Of a DNA stretch of 64,000 nucleotides, positions 22,537 to 34,050 are shown piece by piece. The position numbers and the translations under genes were made by a program. Source of the DNA: Hyaloscypha bicolor E. Its lineage: Eukaryota; Ascomycota; Leotiomycetes; Helotiales; Hyaloscyphaceae. How positions within the stretch are numbered: the first letter of the stretch is position 1; each line of letters starts with the position of its first letter. The notes beneath the pieces were generated by a model. That model made no database searches, was not told where the DNA came from, and saw nothing but the letters and a program-made list of their open reading frames with translations. Location: NCBI RefSeq assembly GCF_002865645.1, contig NW_020194558.1, positions 2,818,014-2,882,013 on the forward strand, given 5' to 3'.

Positions 22537-22796
22537 ATGATGTGAGGGATGCGGAAAATCGCGCATCGAGGCCTTTTCGCTCAGATTAATCTTCTCCGTT
22601 CGTTCCGCGTCTCCTTCCGCAGCTGCCGGCCTAGCCACTCAAGTTTCAACCCATCAATTCGTCTGCAAAGCCCCCGAGCAACATCGAAGAAGACAAGCTT
22701 CGTGGAGTACAATAGAAGGCGAATTGGGTGTCGCTGGTTTTTTAGTTAATTATTTTTAGGCTTTAGCGAGGTCCATTTCTAGCCACTTGTGGCTGT

Positions 22797-25277
22797 GCGG
22801 TAACCGAATTCCAAGGTCAATGCACACCCCAAGCGAATACACACCCCAAATTTTCAGCCCATCCCGAGCTTAATTAATTAATTATTAAAGAACCACGCAA
22901 TCAATTGATCTAAAATTAAAGATATAAAGTAATTGAACTAGGCTCATTGAGTTGGCCAATTAGGATTTTTTATTTTCTAAGGCGTTGTGGTAGAATAATC
23001 TCCCTTCCTGATCGGGATGTCTGCACTACCCCCATAGCTTCAAAATCATCCTCTTCTATAATTACCCCCTCCTGAGCCCCTAAATTCGATAAAATCGAAG
23101 ACCCTACCCTCAATATTACTATACGAGATGGTTTGGCTTTCTTAGCAGCATTTCTAGCTGCCGTAGCTACCTTTCTTGCTGCTGCTCTTTCCAAAACCTC
23201 CAATTTATGCTTCTTTCTCTTTACTCTATCGTCAATATCTTTTTGCTTTGCCTTCCTTAGCTTCTCTACTTCTTTCTCTTGCTTTTCCAAGGCATCTTTA
23301 ATAGCCTTAGCAATCTTTGCATCTTCCTTTGCCTTTTGCTTGTCCAATTTATCTTATTCTGCCTTCGTAACCTTCGTGTTCTCAAATGCTATTGCAGCTA
23401 GTAGTTCAGCTGTTCCAAAGAACTGGGCCTTTCCTGCAGGCTCTCTTGTCAAATTGAGCTTTTTCCCTCGATGTCTTTTCTTCTTTTCAAGCTATAAAGC
23501 TTCTTTCAAACCCTCTGTACAGTGCTCTGCAAGAGAAGCCTTTGCTGCATTCGACTCGTTCGCTTTAGTAAGCTTGCGAAAAGCTGCCTTGGATAGGTTC
23601 TTTGCGTATATTTTCGAGAATTGCCGTATGCGTTTTGCAGTATAAGGAGTCGCAATTGCGTCAGGAGAAACTTCAGGAGGGGTTTGTAGTCTTAGTAGAG
23701 CGATGGCTAATAAAATAATTAATGGTTGGTAAGGCTATATACCTGTCTTACTCCAAGCGGATAAAATATTCGACTCAGATATACTTTTATCCCAAGCAGG
23801 CTTGAAAACAGACCAAAATATTCTTTTTATTAAAGAAGAAATGCCCTTACTAGCGTCCAAAAGGTTATTGATCTCGGTAGAATAGCAGGTAGAAAGTAGT
23901 AAAAAATAGCCTATATCGAGAGGTTAAAGATGGTATATTAAATACGGGGGTAAAATAAGAAGCAGAATTTCAAGGCGATTACATGTTCGTATAAACTCCA
24001 TATTAATGTGGCTAGAGTGTCCATCCATAATTAAAAGCCTCCTTCCACGTCCTGCTTTTGTACGGGTAGCAGGATCAAAAACCTAGGTAAGATATATCAA
24101 ATTAAGGGTATTGGACGACTATCTATTCGTACTAGACATAAACCAGGCATGTTCCCTCTCTTTTAAATCGTCTAACCAAGTATCCTAAAGGTCTCCAGAA
24201 ACTCCTTTATAAATAAGAGCTAGTGGGATCTTTATACCATCCGCATAAATGGAAGCAAGCAAGCTAATAACTTCTTATAAGCTATCCTGCTTTGCGGCTA
24301 TAATTTTCCCACTATTATATACTTGTTTCATTATTATACGCTTTATTATATATATAATTCTAATCAAAAAACCCTTCTCGTCCTAATTATATATATTTTC
24401 TGCTATAATATTGTAATTCTCGATCGCTTTAATTAACTAAGTGGGGGGGGGGAGGGATATTAGCCATTTTATTCATAAAATAAGCAAGAAATGGATAAAA
24501 TACTAAAAGTAAATGCTACCAAATTAAAAAAGAACTGAATATAGGGCCTATATTCCGATTTTATTTGTAAATTATCGATATTACGCAAATAAAGGCTCTT
24601 GAGACGTGAGGAGTGGCGTTGGACGAAACCAGCTGTCCAGTTCTTGTTTATATTGTATCCAATAATCTCCTCTGCAAGGTTTTTAATAATCTGTAAGGTA
24701 GAAGGAAGCCTACAGACTATAAGCTTATTAATTTGATTAATAAGAGCCTCTTCTTGCATATTAGTAAGGAGTTTATAGTATAGAGAGTTCGCTTCCTGTG
24801 ACGGCTGGTGTCACATGGTTGATACGGACGTAGTTTTAGCCAAAGGGGTTGGTTTCAGCTAAGGTTCCAAGCTATGGTTCAAACCAAGCTCGCTTCCAAA
24901 GCTCGGCGTTTCAGTGGTCTTGGCCATACCTACTTATCCACTGCCACACCTCACTCCTTCTCTCCTTAGCTTTAGATTCTGTAGGACATTGGAATCATAG
25001 ATCTTTGCGCATCGTTCCATTGCTTTGTTCCTGCCGTCACACTTCCTATCTGGAGGCATATATGCCTTAATACCTTCGTATAAGGGTTATACGCTCAATA
25101 CTAAAATCCCTAGCAACTTGGCTATAATTAGGTATTAATTACGCATTCAGCGCATTAATCGCCTTCTCAATATCTTGTTCGCTGACCATTTTATCGAATT
25201 TTGAAGATGGTGGGGTAATTTTTGGGAGGGTGTGCATTCAGTGTGGGTGTGCATTGACCTTGGATCTCGGTTACCGC
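22797..25277 (-). mobile_element. decayed pogo/Fot1-like DNA transposon
   Basis: A 2.48-kb element with imperfect TIRs of about 60 bp. The left end starts GCGGTAACCGA and continues TCCAAGGTCAATGCACACC; the right end is its inverted match ending CGGTTACCGC at 25277. It is AT-rich with many TA dinucleotides, as expected of RIP. The transposase lies on the minus strand in fragments. A near-palindrome (AGCCACTTGTGGCT, 22781-22794) sits just outside the left TIR. I could not define a target-site duplication. The element separates the MITE from a broken PAQR gene. Confidence 0.85.
22970..24759 (-). pseudogene. pogo-like transposase, RIP-degraded
   Basis: Three recognisable pieces read on the minus strand. 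The N-terminal helix-turn-helix/CENP-B-like part (24759-24469; QEEALINQINKLI, then KNWTAGFVQRHSSRLKSLYLRNID) matches Tc1/pogo-family transposases. A middle catalytic piece near 24035-23985 reads MDGHSSHINMEFIRTC, the conserved DGHxSH segment of the DDE_1 domain. A C-terminal Lys/Arg/Glu/Ala-rich tail (23347-22970) is the usual basic coiled end. Stops and frameshifts separate the parts, so no functional product is expected. Confidence 0.85.
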
Positions 25278-25441
25278 TGCTAATTGTCAGCTACACGTGC
25301 CAACAAACTCGGCTGACCAAGGTAGATTCTGGCTTCTTAATTATCCACTTTGTGCTTTGCGCTCGCAGGCAGCTTCCTGATTGTACCATCCACTCCCAAA
25401 ATCCAAAAACTCGGCTTTGTCACAAATTTGCCTTTAATCTC

Positions 25442-25810
25442 CATGGCAAGCCCAGGCTCAGACGTCCTTGAACAGACCTCTGCGATACAAGTCAATGCAG
25501 GATTAGAGAGTTATTATCGTTACCACCTTCAAGAATGGAAAGACTTGGCCGGGTGGCGCCAAGATAATGAGTACATTACGTCTGGGTACCGCACTCTTTC
25601 CGGGTCTTTTCGGAAATGTCTAGGAAGTCTGAAACATATACATAACGAGACCGTAAATGTCTATTCCCACCTTCTTGGCGGGTTCTCTTCTTAGGCCGTT
25701 TCTTTTATGTATTATGGAAAATCAGTCGACACTATACCATCACCCGGCGCGTGGACTATATTGTATTTGCGGCATTCTCTGCGTCTTCTTCGCACCCACT
25801 GTATGACAAG
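25442..25810 (+). pseudogene. truncated PAQR/Izh-family membrane receptor gene
   Basis: Starts with an ATG and encodes the conserved N-terminal region of progestin/adipoQ-receptor (Izh) proteins: NEYITSGYR, SFRKCLGSL and IHNETVNVYSHLLG are all recognisable. Directly after HLLG the frame is lost at about 25678, and a single-base deletion would explain it. Homology continues in another frame (RFFYVLWKISRHY, then RRVDYIVFAAFSA) to about 25800, after which all resemblance ends. The remaining transmembrane helices and the zinc-binding His residues are absent. It lies between the pogo element and the HET gene, so insertion or rearrangement may have removed the 3' part. Confidence 0.8.
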
Positions 25811-25905
25811 TACAAGAGCCCAGCATCGCCATCACGGACGCATCGATTTGGCTGCAATTGATGTGCTCGTTAAAAGCTGCGATGAATTTTCGATATTGAT
25901 CTCCC

Positions 25906-28345
25906 TTAATATATGCGAAATAGCTGCACGAATCTCTTCGATTCCCGTTCTTCCCGCATAGCTTCACCGTCCATGATCCCATGCACGTAGCATTCGCCAA
26001 GAAATTCATACGTTGTTGGAGTCGATACCGGCCTGGGACGTAGCAGGACAGGTACAGAGCAGCCAAACAATATACAGATCATATCTCCTGTCTGCGCCTC
26101 GGCCGAAGTTAAGCCAAATCGATTGGTAGCCGTTGTCCTGAATAAAGCACGATTCCAGACCACACTTTGTACCCGTTCGAGGAACTCCGCGACTACAGAA
26201 TGGGTTCGTGTTTTGAGGAGCAGTTCGTTCACGTTTAGGTGCCCACCGTACGATTGGCCGAGGCAAGAGAGGTAGGCGCGTGGGTAATAAGAGGGAGGAA
26301 GTGTTCCATCTAGGCGGCGATTTGCCACTAGTGTGCGCCAGAAGGCTTCATCAATAGATGCCATTGAGAGAGAGTCGCCTTTTGGTAAACCACCTAGTTG
26401 TAGCCATCGTCGTGGAATGATGCCCTGAATTGCGTGAGCCGCAACTGTATCGACTCGATCGTAGCAGAAACCGCCTGCATACATTACTTCACTGTTGTCT
26501 ACTTTCGTTCCTGGATCATATTGCCCTTCGGTTTCCTCAGCATAATTACTACCTGTACCAAGCAGCTCAGGGGCAACTTCGAGGCTAAAATTTGTTAAGC
26601 TTACGGAGCAAGATTCCAGAAGTCGTTCCACAAGGGCAGGTGATAGGACTCGATTAAACGACACAGCAGGTAGTGTTGAATCAGCTGCATTGTAAACTCT
26701 CGTTCCTGGCTCGCCGACAAGGCTATCCGCGTTGATACGCGCAAAAAAATTGTCTGAGCGCTGGGTGAATTCGGATTTGTCAACTGACTGTATCCATGAT
26801 GGTAGTTCGAGAGGATGCATAGAAACCGGTGCCCAAGGACGACATATTATGTCTAGCGACTCGGAGGAATTGACAGCGAACGCAACGAAATTCCGGAACA
26901 GCGGGACAACAGATATGCCATAATCAATGGCAAGTGCCTGATGCCCATTCCCGATCACTATCGAAGGCGTGCTAGGCCTGGAAGCTCCGTCGGCAATATC
27001 CTTTGCCATGGGCATCAAGGAATAGATTATATCTCGCTCATCGGTGGCATTGAGATGCCTGAGAGCAATAACGAGCGCTTCAAGTGATTTCTGACCTTCC
27101 GAATGCTTACCACTTGTATCTTTGTTCTGGAAAGCGTTGGAGACCGTGTTTACGACGCAGCATGCGGGTAAGGCTTTCACAATACCAACAGCTTCAGAGT
27201 CGTTGTTGAAGTCAGCCGACCTTTTGAATAACTCTTTGATATCGTTGAAACTCTGCTGAAACAAAGTCACCGCATCTTCGAAATCCCGCCAACCCAGCGT
27301 CATTGATCCGCAGTGCAGGGTCGCCGTCCTTGCAAATGCGACGTCGCTGACAACCCATCGACGGGTAAACCATTTATTTCTCATGACCTGTGAGAGGGCG
27401 TACCATTGTTGGACCGCATTGCCATCGGCGGCCAAAAGGTTTTCAAAAGTTGCACCAAGAAGCTTGGGAACGAATTCGAAGGCTGTAGAGGTTGACTCGG
27501 TAGCCTCACCCAACCAGACACATACGTTCTTCGCAGCCTGGTATATCGATGGCATTCTGGAAAATTGTTGCGCCTTTTCCACGTCGTCCGCTTGATTGAT
27601 GCAGACAACATCAATCCATAGGTCGCGATAATTCTTGTCTTCGTCCCCAGATTGGGTGTAGCTGCGTTTGGGACCAAGGCGAAGATGCTTGAGAGCTGAG
27701 CAAGGGTTTGGCCGTATATGAAATTTCCAGTGCTTTCTGTTCCTACCACTCTCCAGCCCCAATTCGTGAGTGGTCATTAGGGTGATGGTTTCTGTAGACA
27801 TATCGTTGCCCCAAACGTACGATAATGCTTCATACCCAGTTGCTGCCGCCTCCTCAAACGTCATCACGATGAGCTCGCACTCAATAGGGTCGTCAAATGA
27901 GCCTGGGGCTAGACGAAGGATTCTGATTTCATCCATATGGATCTGAGTATACTCGAACAACACGGTATCCCCTTTGGGCTTATTTGGGCCTCTGGTATTT
28001 CTGTTGATTTGGGGCTCTGTACAAGTCAGATTCAAACGTATACAGCGGTCACATCTCTGCTGCAACTCGGAGTAGCCCACTGGTGAGCACTTTTTTGTGT
28101 CAGCTAATATATCCCCTGGAATGATTTCGCGCTTTTGTACCCACCCTCTTTTTCGCAGCCCGGCAAAAATCACATATTGGCCTCCCAAGCATTCGCCGTT
28201 TGTCAGGATCATTATCAGAGGCCGAGTCGACAGTGGTATATCTGGAGGGAATTCCAACATGTCGGAGAGAGGGGTCAATAGCCGAATCTCCAGAAGGGAC
28301 AGCGGAAGCAGTGAGAATTTCCCAAGATGGGCCGTGGTTGTCCAT
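25906..28345 (-). CDS. Zn2Cys6 zinc cluster fused to HET domain
   Basis: Two exons, 28345-28145 and 28089-25906 (55-nt intron), give 794 aa. Splicing completes a Gal4-type zinc cluster: Cys58, 61, 68, 80, 83 and 90, spacing C-x2-C-x6-C-x11-C-x2-C-x6-C (CDFCRAAKKRCSP.. then RCDRCIRLNLTC). A basic linker (NRNTRGPNKPKGD) follows, then a HET domain from about residue 150: GYEALSYVWG, DLWIDVVCINQADDVEKAQQ, IYQAAKNVCVWLG and RRWVVSDVAFARTATLHCG. The usual Gln-Glu of RRWxxQE is Ser-Asp here. The C-terminal half ends with the DLICxxxG-like segment common in large HET proteins (GDMICILFGCSVPVLLRP). HET domains trigger cell death in incompatibility reactions. DNA binding and HET in one polypeptide is unusual; promoter recruitment is inference. 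Confidence 0.82.
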
Positions 28346-28848
28346 TTTGCTTGCGATGAAAAGTGCGTGCGCCAGCGCAAGAAAAGGTGCGGACTGACTG
28401 TATGTTACCCGACATATTACCTTAGGCACACAGCCATTATCCAAGAGGAGTTTAGCCCCGCTCGGATAAAGGTACTTCCGCTTCCGACAGATCACGTTTT
28501 GCTTACACTCCTCTTGCATTTGGTCGAGGACCTTACCGATTAGGTATAGTCAGGTCAGGTGCCTCGGCACGACCATAATGGCCTGCGTGCCTGAGGTAAC
28601 CGACATATAAGGAAGTGTATACGGACGTGACACAGAAAGCACTCTGAAACTGTCTCGCTTTCAGATGCGATACTTTGGTATAGCTTGGCATCCCTCACTC
28701 CCTGTATGCTCGCTAACCTCGATAGCTGGGACTGATCTTCTGAGCAGACTAGCGAGTTGCGGTGCTCGTCTCTTCACCTAGGCTGCCGCGTTACAGCCTC
28801 AAGACCCGATTACCGCCGCATGCGCCTGTCGAAACTCCCTGCAAAGCA
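28346..28848. promoter_or_regulatory. shared promoter of divergent HET genes
   Basis: 503 bp separate the start codons of the two divergent HET genes. Near the centre is an imperfect inverted repeat (CCTCGGCACG at 28562-28571 and CGTGCCTGAGG at 28586-28596). Such symmetry could bind a dimeric factor, perhaps the zinc-cluster HET protein itself, but that is speculation. Confidence 0.4.
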
Positions 28849-31800
28849 ATGCGTCTTTTGCATCGCAGCGACACTGGCGAGTATAGCCTCACCAAGGACT
28901 TAGTAGGCGATGACACAATCCCTCCCTATGCGATTCTTTCGCATACTTGGAGGGAGGGCGAGGAGGTCACCTTCAAAGATCTCATGGATGGTACCGGACA
29001 AAGTAAGACTGGCTATGATAAGATCCGGTTTTGCGGACAACAGGCCGAATATGATGGCTTGCAATACTTTTGGGTGGACGCCTGCTGTATCGATAAATTA
29101 AACCATGTCGAACTTCAGGAGGCTATCAATTCCATGTTTCGCTGGTACCAGAAGGCAACCAAATGCTACGTTTATTTGTTAGACGTTTCGACAACTAAGC
29201 GGAGAGCAAACGATGAATGTCTCGAATATACTTGGGAGCCAGCTTTTCGGGAAAGCCGATGGTTTACCCGGGGCTGGACCCTTCAAGAGCTTCTCGCCCC
29301 GCGCTCCGTCGAATTCTTCTCTCGAGAAGGCAAGCAACTAGGTGACAAGACAGCTCTAGAGCAAAAGATTCACGAAATTACGGGTATTGCTACCCTAGCC
29401 CTTCAAGGAACCCCTCTATGTGAGTTTAGCGTCGAGGAACGATTATCGTGGGCGAAAAGCCGCCAGACAACGCGCAAAGAAGACAGGGCGTACTCGTTGC
29501 TGGGTATATTCGACATCCATATTTCGCTCATCTATGGCGAAGGGGAAGAGCACGCGTTCAAACGGCTCCGGAAGGAGATCGACCAGCCTTCAAACGATCT
29601 TCGACCGCAACAGGCCTCCACTCAAGCGGAGAAAAAAGACCAGGAATGCCTCCAACACCTACGCCTCACCGATCCCCGTGATGACAAGAAGCGCATCGAG
29701 GAAACCAAGGGCGGGCTGCTGAAAGACTCGTACGGCTGGATTTTCGAAAACTCTGACTTCCAACGATGGCATATCGACCAGCAGAGCCGACTGCTATGGA
29801 TTAAGGGTGACCCCGGCAAGGGTAAGACGATGCTGCTCTGCGGCATAGTTAATGAGCTGGAGAAGTCAGTAGCCAAGATACATCAGCTGTCCTACTTCTT
29901 CTGCCAGGCCACGGACTCGCGAATCAATAACGCCACAGCCGTGCTACGAGGTCTGGTATACTTGCTCATCGATCAGCAACCATCGCTCGTCTCGCATATT
30001 CGGAAGAAGTACGATCACGCAGGCAAAGCCCTCTTTGAGGACGCAAATGCCTGGGTTGCGCTATCTGAGATCTTCACAAACATCTTACAAGACCCGAACT
30101 TGAATAGCACGTACTTAATCATCGATGCGCTTGACGAATGCGTAGTAGACTTACCAAAACTGTTAGACTTTATCGCCGAGCGGTTGTCAGTATCTTCTCA
30201 CGTCAAGTGGATCGTCTCTAGCCGTAACTGGCCTGACATCGAGGAATGTCTAGAGAGGGCGGGACATAAGGTGAGGCTATGCCTCGAGCTTAATGAAGAG
30301 TCTATTTCTACGGCGGTCAGCATATTCATCCAGCATAAAGTGCTTCAGCTGGCAAAAAGAAAGAAGTACAACCAGAAAACGCGAGACGCGGTGTTAGACC
30401 ATCTATCCTTACATGCGAACAACACCTTCCTCTGGGTGGCATTAGTTTGTCAAAACCTGGAAAAGATCCCACGGTGGAACACCATTGCGAGCCTAAACGT
30501 ATTTCCACCTGGACTTGACTCTCTTTACGAGCGGATGATGCAGCAAATATGTAATTCAGGCAATGCTGATCTGTGCAAGCGGATACTAGCCTCGATCGCG
30601 ATCGTATACCAGCCCATCACACTAAAAGAGCTAACATCTCTTGTCGAGATGCTCGAAGACATGGTCGATGATCTAGAGTCGTTACGGGAGATTATTAGCC
30701 TTTGTGGCTCGTTCCTTACTATCCAAGAAGACACTATCTACTTTATACATCAGTCTACGAAGGACTTTTTACGCACAAAAGCATTCGACGAAGTCTTTCC
30801 ATCTGGAAGGGAAGAGGCTCACTACCTAATCTTCTCAAGGTCGCTCCAGGTTATGTACAAGACGCTACGACGGGACATGTACAGCCTGCGTGCGCTAGGA
30901 TACCCTATTGAGCGGGTCGAACAACCAGATCTAGACCCGCTAGGGGCGTCACGCTACTCATGTACCTACTGGGTTGATCACCTTTGTGACTGGAATCCCA
31001 ACTCTTCTGCAAATCACCCGGTCGTCCTGCAGGACGGAGGCGATATTGATACGTTCCTGAGAAAGAAATACCTCTACTGGCTAGAAGCTCTTAGCCTTTG
31101 CAAGAGCATGTCGGAGGGAGTAGTGTCAATGGCGAAACTTGAGGATTTAACACATGTAACACCTGGACAAGATGTGCTATCTAGACTACATACTAACATA
31201 ACCTAGGGAAGAGCAAATGCATCCGCATTAATCAAACTAGTTCGAGATGCGCGTCGATTTATTATGTATCACAAGTGGGCAATAGAGAACAGTCCTCTTC
31301 AGGCATATACGTCCGCGCTCGTGTTCAGTCCAGCTCACAGCCTGATAAGGGGTCTTTTCAAGGAGGAAGGGCCAAAGTGGATCACGATACAACCGGCCAT
31401 AAGAGATGAATGGGGCGCGTGCCTGCAGACGCTCGAGGGCCATAGCCGTTCGGTTAACTCGGTCGCCTTTTCTCACGACTCGGCACGGCTAGCTTCAGCA
31501 TCAAGCGACAATACAATCAAGATTTGGGATGCAAGTAGTGGCGCGTGCTTGCGGACTCTTAAGGGCCACAGCGGTAGCGGTTCAGTCAGCTCGGTTGCCT
31601 TCTCCCACGACTCGGCACAGCTAGCGTCAGCGTCAGACAATACGGTCAAGATCTGGGATGCAAGCAGTGGCGTGTGCTTGCGGACTCTTAAGGGCCACAG
31701 CGGTAGCGGTTCAGTCAACTCGGTGACGTTCTCCCACGACTCGGCACAGCTATCGTCAGCGTCAGACAACACAGTCAAGGTCTGGGATTCAAGTAGTGGC

Positions 31801-32892
31801 GCGTGCTTGCAAACGCTCGAGGGCAGCGGTTCGGTTAGCTCAATCGCCTTCTCCCACGACTCGGCACGGCTAGCATCAGCGTCAGACAACACAGTCAAGA
31901 TCTGGGATGCAAGCAATGGCATGTGTTTGCAAACGCTCGAGGGCCATAGCGATCAAGTTAACTCAGTCGCCTTCTCTCACAACTCGGCGCGGCTAGCGTC
32001 AGCGTCAAGCGACAACTCGGTCAAGATCTGGAATGCGAGTAATAGCACGTGCCTGCGAACACTCGCGGGCCATAGCGGTTCAGTCAGCTCGGTCGCCTTC
32101 TCCCACGACTCAGCACGGCTAGCGTCAGCGTCATACGATAGAACAGTCAAGATCTGGGATGTGGGCAATGGCGTATGCCTACAAACTCTCGAGGGCCATA
32201 GTCGTTCGGTTAGTTTAGTTGCTTTTTCTCACGACTCGATACGGCTAGCGTCAGCTTCATACGATAGGACAGTCAAGATCTGGGATATGGGCAATATTGC
32301 GTTCTTGCAACCGCTTAAGGGCCATAGCCGTTCAGTTAGCTCGGTCGCCTTCTCTCATAACTTGCTACGGCTAGCGTCGGCGTCATATGATAAGACGGTC
32401 AAGATTTGGGATACGGGCAGTGGTGTGTGCCTGCAAACGCTCGAGGGCCATAGCGATCGGGTTAGCTCAGTCGCCTTCTCTTATGACTCGGCACAGCTGG
32501 CATCGGCATCATACGATAAGACGGTCAAGATTTGGGATACGGGCAGCGGCGCGTGCCTGCAGACGCTCGAGACTGGCCAGACAATCTTTAGCATATCATT
32601 CGATATTACTAGCTCGTGTCTTCACACTGACATTGGTATTATCGCCATTGATGCATCGTCAACGTCAAATATGACACTAAGTGTAACGCATCCTCAAAAT
32701 CCTCGATATCAAGGCGTGGCTTTGAGTTCAGATGGAGCATGGATAACATACAATTCAGAGAAGCTAGTTTGGCTACCCTCAGAGTATCGGCCGTCGTCTT
32801 CGGCCGTGATAGGGAAGACAATCGGCATTGGCGTCGGATCTGGAAGGGTATGGATATGCAACGTTGAGCTTAACAACTCTTTAGAACTTTGA
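28849..32892 (+). CDS. HET-NACHT-WD40 NLR-like receptor (HNWD)
   Basis: Exons 28849-31155 and 31207-32892 give 1330 aa. The 51-nt intron (GTAACA.., TACTAAC branch box, CTAG) removes an in-frame TAG and keeps phase. Order: HET domain (about 20-170; YAILSHTW, FWVDACCIDK, WTLQELLAP); NACHT NTPase with Walker A GDPGKGKT near 321 and Walker B TYLIIDALDE near 421; a helical region; then WD40 repeats from about 836. The plan is that of Podospora HET-E/HET-D/HET-R STAND proteins, where WD repeats recognise a partner, NACHT oligomerises, and HET triggers cell death. All core motifs are intact, so the protein may be functional. The start is the Met of MRLLHRSDTGEY, the usual beginning of this family. 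Divergent from the zinc-cluster HET gene. Confidence 0.93.
31405..32575 (+). repeat. nine near-identical WD40 units plus a decayed tenth
   Basis: The repeats are about 126 bp (42 aa) each, with the consensus frame CLQTLEGHS, VSSVAFSHDSARLASAS and TVKIWD. Units 2 and 3 carry a two-residue insertion (GSGS); units 2-4 lack one residue (SASDNT instead of SASSDNT or SASYDKT); unit 4 lacks HS. The tenth lacks WD. Differences cluster after EGH (SRS, SGS, SDQ, SDR), at ASASxDxT and after IWD, the positions that vary and face the ligand in HNWD proteins. Confidence 0.9.
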
Positions 32893-33289
32893 TTGTTTAT
32901 ATATAGGTAAGTAACTTATTTTATTTTATATCTCTATTTCAAAAAAGGGATCTGGGGGCAAGTTTTTATACATAGTTAGAAAATTTGGCTCGACGAAGCT
33001 TCTAGCCACGTCTAAATCAATGATAAGCTGGTTAGTGATAGAATTGCCTTGAACAAGATTTGGCACGCTTAGGTTTTATCAGAAACTGACGAACGTCTTT
33101 GGTCACGCTAGCAGGGAGGACGGGCCGACCCGCTCCGGCGACGGAGTTGACCCTATGGTGGATGAACGGAAAAACTTTTGGATTGTTGAAAGAGTAGGAT
33201 ATTCATCTCAGACATTCTTTTGATCGAATCCCGGGCCTTAGCCAGTTCCCGCTGTAAGGCAGCCCGTGCGGCCCACTCAACGTCGCGCC
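32893..33289. other. intergenic, no gene seen
   Basis: About 400 bp after the HNWD stop codon. The first part is AT-rich 3' sequence. The part after about 33100 is GC-richer and may already belong to the 5' region of the non-LTR relic that follows. Confidence 0.4.
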
Positions 33290-34050
33290 GGAGCCCCGAT
33301 GGCGACCTTAACACCTGACTCAGGATGAACTACCACCATTCCCTACTGCACGTGTTTCCGTCTCTCCCGAACTTGCGGGGGGAAGCACCGAGCTAGGAGA
33401 ATTAGCGGAGCTTATTGCGAAGGAGACTGCAACGCAGCAGAGTGGCATTATCGCAAGCCAGAACAGCATCATCGAGAGCGTCAGAACCGACCTCACAGTA
33501 ATCAAGGCGGAGCAACAGTACCTCAAGAACCAAAACGTCGAACTCCAGGGGACCATCGGGTCGCTCCGATCTCAGCTCGACGTCCTCTCGCTATCTCCCC
33601 CGTCGACATAGACATGGGCGTCGGTTGCGGCCAGCGGTGGCCCGGCAGGATCAGGGACGACGCTTTCGCGAACAACAAGCAGCTCGAAGACGGACAAGGA
33701 ACACAATTGGCAGCTGGTTATTGACGTCAGCCGGGTTGGAAAAGGGACAGCCTAAGGACAACTTACGCAAAATTTCTGTCTGAAGACACTAAGGAACAGC
33801 GCATGTTCAGGAGCTTTAACTATGTAAAGTATACTAACTCAAGGAACATGAGAAACTTCCAATTTCTACTGCAGGCCTAACCAAAAAGTTCGCGAATCGC
33901 GTAGGAGACACAACGGCAACAGACGATGATGACTTTATCATTTTCTTCTCGTACCGCTGATGTCGACAACTTGAAGCTGATAAAGGAGAAGCTGGACAGA
34001 CCAAAGATTGACTTCTTGGTGAGGCAGAGCAAGCTGCTCGGAAGAGACAA
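33290..34050 (+). pseudogene. non-LTR retrotransposon ORF1-like relic
   Basis: A plus-strand reading from about 33330 contains ELAELIAKETATQQSG and then a coiled-coil-like segment (VELQGTIGSLRSQLDVLS), ending in a TAG at about 33611. It continues in frame as TWASVAASGG and then a Ser/Thr-rich stretch. This order is typical of the gag-like ORF1 of fungal Tad/CgT1-type non-LTR elements. Downstream homology fades, and no zinc knuckle, endonuclease or reverse transcriptase is present. Identification rests on composition and motif order only. Confidence 0.45.

Noticed and set aside
31204..31206. In-frame stop separating HET-NACHT and WD40 parts (two genes or a pseudogene)
   Set aside because: A phase-0 51-nt intron with branch box and CTAG acceptor ends at this codon, and joined exons give the normal HNWD order.
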